A stretch of DNA of 8,042 bases from JBDSZL01 sp039925145. GTDB lineage: Bacteria; Acidobacteriota; Vicinamibacteria; Vicinamibacterales; SCN-69-37. Position numbers and translations under genes: made by a program. The stretch is from positions 1 through 8,042 of the forward strand of contig JBDSZL010000044.1 of NCBI GenBank assembly GCA_039925145.1, given 5' to 3'. Positions 6,149 through 8,042 of this stretch are shown one piece after another; within the stretch, counting starts at the first letter, position 1, and every line of letters starts with the position of its first letter. Below the pieces are notes generated by a model that had not been told where the DNA came from, made no database searches, and was given only the letters and a program-made list of their open reading frames with translations.

Positions 6149-6488
6149 GCAGGGCACGGAGGTCAACGGACGCAGCGGACCAGGCCCTCATAGATCACCG
6201 GCGCCGAGCTCGTGCATCGCAATGGTTTGGGCGGCCGATTGAGTTCCCGGGGCAGCGATGGGTCGGACTCGAAGCCGTGCGTTGCGAGTAACGATCTGTT
6301 CCGCGGTCAAAAAGCACTGCGGCTGGCCGGAGAAGTCAGTGAACACGAACGACTCTCCGGTCAACGGTCGGGCCGATTCCGCAATCATGCTCCGGGAGAA
6401 CGTGAAGAGGAACAGCGCGCAGCCTCTTCAACCGCCATCCTGAACTCGCTGCCGGACCGCGCGAGATTCCATATTGCCGTGCGCGACG
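6149..6488. repeat. Direct repeat copy B (about 340 bases)
   Basis: This is the second copy of the sequence at 4863-5098, in the same orientation, beginning 39 bases after the phosphotransferase stop. The main block (6149-6334) is about 97% identical to copy A outside two small gaps. The 111 bases at 6335-6445 are absent from copy A. The short block 6446-6488 matches again. Confidence 0.88.
6163..6488 (-). pseudogene. Decayed 3' end of a methyltransferase-like gene, copy B
   Basis: Read on the minus strand, this copy keeps more of the gene than copy A. A first open piece contains SGSEFRMAVEEAAR. After a frame change comes LFLFTFSRSMIAESARP, then TGESFVFTDFSGQPQCFLT. A 5-base deletion relative to copy A just after the AEQIV segment then shifts the frame, and the last part (APVIYEGLVRCVR, stop at 6165-6163) is readable only in the original frame. 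The LFLFTFSR strand and FSGQPQCFLT segment resemble the last third of class I SAM-dependent methyltransferases. At least two frame disruptions and no start codon make it non-functional. The family name is inferred from pattern, not from a search. Confidence 0.55.
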
Positions 6489-6566
6489 GCAACATCACGC
6501 TGTTTGCCTTTCGACGCGGGTGAAGAGCACGGAGTCGTCGCGCATGATGCTGATTGCTGCGCTTCC

Positions 6567-7178
6567 TCAGTCGCTGGCGGACCGCGACACAGCTCGGCGC
6601 TTGTGCAGACCAGGCTCGGTCCATACCTCGCTGATCGGCAGCCCGCTGAGACTGACCGAAATGGAATAGAGCTGCGTGTACATCACCAGCGATGAGCACC
6701 CGTCGGCCACGATCTCGATGGCGCAGTCGAAGTCGACCATCGCGCCGTTCGACGCGTGCAGCCGCGCCCGGTCGTCGTCGAGCAGCCGAACAGGGAAGTA
6801 GACTTGACCGTAAGCTCGGCCAGCCGGAAGCACGAGGCCCGGGCCAACCTCTTCTTCCGGACAGTCTTCGACGGCTGAAAATCCAGTCAACGTAGACACC
6901 ACGTTGACGGCGCGTATGACGCCAAGACTCTGGAGAACGACCTCATCGTTTTGGGAGAGAGGGGCAGCGCCCCCTAGCTTCACCAATGGCCGGTCGACAT
7001 CGCCTGCAGGATGGTCGGCATCCTGCGTCGCGACGTCTTTCGGAATGAATGTCACAACCTTCATGGCCGCATGTATGTCAGCGGACCAAACGTTCGAGGA
7101 AACAACGTCGAACCGCTCGCCGATGAGGCTGGCGAGGAGGTCTATTTCGTTCGGAGCGAGCTTGGCTTCATAGAGCAT
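6567..7178 (-). CDS. Hypothetical protein of 203 residues
   Basis: I do not recognise this protein. It has no signal peptide or membrane helix and looks like a soluble acidic mixed alpha/beta protein. It begins MLYEAKLAPNEIDLLASLIG (an amphipathic helix). Next come alternating strands (MKVVTFIPKDV, NVVSTLTGFSAVEDC), a Pro/Gly loop (GPGLVLPAGRAYGQ), then YFPVRLLDDDRARLHAS and AMVDFDCAIEIVADGCSSLVMYTQLYSISVSL, and a basic tail (HKRRAVSRS). ATG 7178 is chosen because the recognisable, non-Arg-rich sequence starts there; the open frame continues to 7469 with low-complexity Arg/Pro/Ala sequence that looks like non-coding shadow. No strong ribosome binding site precedes the ATG. The gene converges on the phosphotransferase gene, with the remnant repeat between them. 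Codon use in the core and a balanced residue composition argue that it is real. Confidence 0.62.
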   Translation of the reverse strand: MLYEAKLAPNEIDLLASLIGERFDVVSSNVWSADIHAAMKVVTFIPKDVATQDADHPAGDVDRPLVKLGGAAPLSQNDEVVLQSLGVIRAVNVVSTLTGFSAVEDCPEEEVGPGLVLPAGRAYGQVYFPVRLLDDDRARLHASNGAMVDFDCAIEIVADGCSSLVMYTQLYSISVSLSGLPISEVWTEPGLHKRRAVSRSASD

Positions 7179-7501
7179 GGGACGCCGCCGATTCGCGAAG
7201 GTCGCCAAAGGATAGCCCGCCGGCCACCGGGGGCGGGAATCGGGCGATCGAACGTCCCGCGCGATTCTGCGCGACCGTAAGCGAAACCAAGCGGGAGGAA
7301 AAGCCGTTGGCCCAAATGCCAGCGTTGCCGCGGCGCCTTGCACCTGATTGCACCCGACACCCGCGCTCAGGCACGGGCTTTCAGACGAGGCCTCACGACG
7401 CGAACGTCGACGTCTGGCCAAGGTCGCGACCGGCGGGCGTTGTTCGGCGTGGGCAAGAGACTGCGCCATAAGTCGACGGTGGTAATCTGGGGCGGACGCT
7501 C
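7179..7501. other. Intergenic stretch between divergent genes, no recognisable gene
   Basis: About 320 bases separate the minus-strand hypothetical gene from the plus-strand DUF433 gene. Open frames here are Arg/Pro-rich and have no recognisable domain. The region should hold the promoters of both genes. An extended -10-like element is seen at its right end; no tRNA, terminator or mobile-element end was found. Confidence 0.5.
7480..7488 (+). promoter_or_regulatory. Possible extended -10 element (TGGTAATCT) for the DUF433/DUF5615 pair
   Basis: TGG-TAATCT fits an extended -10 pattern and ends 13 bases before ATG 7502, giving a very short leader. A GGGGCGG stretch between them may act as a weak ribosome binding site. 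No -35 is evident at normal spacing. Autoregulation is usual for such pairs but no operator could be identified. Confidence 0.33.
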
Positions 7502-7726
7502 ATGACCACGCTCGCCGATCGCATCACCGTTGATCCCGCTCAGTGCGGCGGACGTCCGTGCGTTCGGGGCCTCCGCATCCGGGTGACGGATGTCCTCGAC
7601 CTGCTGGCGTCGGGCCTGACGCCTGAAGCGGTCATCCAGGAACTGCCCGATCTGGAGCTCGAGGACGTGTCGGCCTGCCTCCGGTTCGCCAGCCGGCGTT
7701 TGGCCCATCCGATCGTCGCGGCGTGA
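7502..7726 (+). CDS. DUF433-domain antitoxin (VapB-like partner of a DUF5615 toxin)
   Basis: This is a 74-residue protein matching the DUF433 family over its whole length. It has RITVDPAQCGGRPCVRG (7-23) with the conserved Asp-Pro, Cys-Gly-Gly-Arg-Pro and Arg-Gly, then the helix-turn-helix-like segment LRIRVTDVLDLLASGLTPEAVIQELPDLELEDVSACL. DUF433 proteins are commonly encoded just before DUF5615 PIN-like ribonuclease proteins and are regarded as antitoxins that bind the toxin and probably DNA. Here the next gene begins one base after the stop (TGA 7724-7726, GTG 7728), the usual arrangement. The gene appears intact, with ATG 7502 giving the normal N-terminus. Its partner carries a frameshift, so this may be an orphaned antitoxin. 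The antitoxin role is by family association, not shown here. Confidence 0.88.
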   Translation: MTTLADRITVDPAQCGGRPCVRGLRIRVTDVLDLLASGLTPEAVIQELPDLELEDVSACLRFASRRLAHPIVAA

Positions 7727-7727
7727 C

Positions 7728-8042
7728 GTGACGATCTGGCTTGACAACCAACTGCCGCCGGCGCTCACGGCGTGGGTGCTCACTACCTTGGGCGTCGAGT
7801 GCACAAGCGTCCGCGACTTGGCGCTGCAACGAGCTGCGACCTGGACATCTTCTACGCCGCCCGCGACGCCGACGCACTGGTCATGACCAAAGATGCGGAT
7901 TTTGCCGCGCTCGTGAACCAGTTCGGCGCACCGCCCCAGATCGTGCTCGTCACTTGCGGGAACACCTCGAACGCCCATCTGCGACAGGTCCTCGAAACGG
8001 CCTGGCCGACAGTGCTACTGATGCTGGAACGAGGTGAGCCGC
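7728..8042 (+). pseudogene. DUF5615 PIN-like toxin gene, frameshifted and cut by the right edge
   Basis: From GTG 7728 the first frame reads VTIWLDNQLPPALTAWVLTT and then GVECTSVRDLALQR, the normal N-terminus of a DUF5615 (Mut7-C-like PIN) protein with the metal-binding Asp in WLDNQLP. After about 7835 that frame turns into Thr/Pro-rich nonsense and stops at TGA 7884-7886, giving 52 residues. The rest of the domain is in the frame that starts with GAC 7838: DLDIFYAARDADALVMTKDADFAALV, then TCGNTSNAHLRQVLETAWPTVLLMLERGEP, still open at the window end. It includes the conserved TKDADF acidic motif and TCGN. One missing base at about 7833-7838 explains everything. Family length is about 110-115 residues, so only a few residues lie outside. 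The cause is either a true inactivating mutation or a sequencing/assembly indel. Confidence 0.82.

Noticed and set aside
5701..6291. Plus-strand open frame of 196 residues overlapping the phosphotransferase end
   Set aside because: It is out of frame with a clear APH-family gene and is Arg/Pro-rich shadow sequence running into the repeat.
4863..6488. Composite transposon or integron attC cassette around the phosphotransferase
   Set aside because: No transposase, integrase, terminal inverted repeats or attC core sites are visible; the repeats are degraded coding sequence.
7339..7356. Short direct repeat TTGCACC occurring twice as an operator
   Set aside because: Seven bases repeated once is expected by chance in an intergenic stretch, and it is not placed at a promoter-like element.
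7367..7978. Minus-strand open frame of 203 residues opposite the DUF433/DUF5615 pair
   Set aside because: It is antisense to a recognised family on the plus strand and has no motif of its own.
7741..8037. Plus-strand 98-residue open frame over the toxin gene
   Set aside because: It is Arg-rich and in the wrong frame; the DUF5615 signal is in two other frames joined by a one-base shift.

Overview
The window is GC-rich and coding-dense and looks like a chromosomal segment of a Gram-negative soil or sediment bacterium. The gene style (a tripartite RND metal pump with FixH-like domains, a DUF433/DUF5615 toxin-antitoxin pair, a high-GC phosphotransferase) would fit Acidobacteriota, for example Vicinamibacteria. 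That placement is an inference from gene content, not a measured assignment.

The left half (1-4776) is one minus-strand heavy-metal efflux operon, most likely for Cu(I)/Ag(I). In transcription order it contains: a small Met/Cys-containing lipoprotein-like protein (4776-4363); a TolC/CusC-type outer-membrane factor (4264-2912); a CusB-type periplasmic adaptor with a FixH-like domain fused to its C-terminus (2915-1404); a free-standing exported FixH-like protein (1380-919); and a CusA-type RND pump that starts at a GTG (890) and runs off the left edge. The last four genes are tightly packed (one 4-base overlap, then gaps of 23 and 28 bases). A long GC-rich hairpin separates the lipoprotein gene from the TolC gene. 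The FixH-like domain is present twice, each copy with a five-methionine motif (MPAMPxMxMxxM).

The centre (4863-6488) is an accessory patch. A plus-strand APH-fold phosphotransferase gene is flanked by two direct copies of a sequence that is about 97% identical over its main block. Read on the minus strand, each copy is the decayed 3' end of a gene resembling a class I SAM-dependent methyltransferase. The two copies have decayed differently: one has an internal deletion of about 111 bases, the other a 5-base frameshifting deletion.

The right part (6567-8042) holds a minus-strand 203-residue protein that I do not recognise, a 323-base stretch without a recognisable gene, and a plus-strand DUF433 antitoxin gene. 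The DUF433 gene is followed after one base by its usual DUF5615 PIN-like partner. That partner carries a single-base frameshift and then runs off the right edge, so the antitoxin looks intact and the toxin broken (or the assembly has an indel error there).

No rRNA, tRNA, CRISPR array, transposase or integrase was seen. The most unusual points are the duplicated FixH/Met-motif domain within the efflux operon, the intercistronic hairpin, the repeat-flanked phosphotransferase, and the frameshifted toxin.
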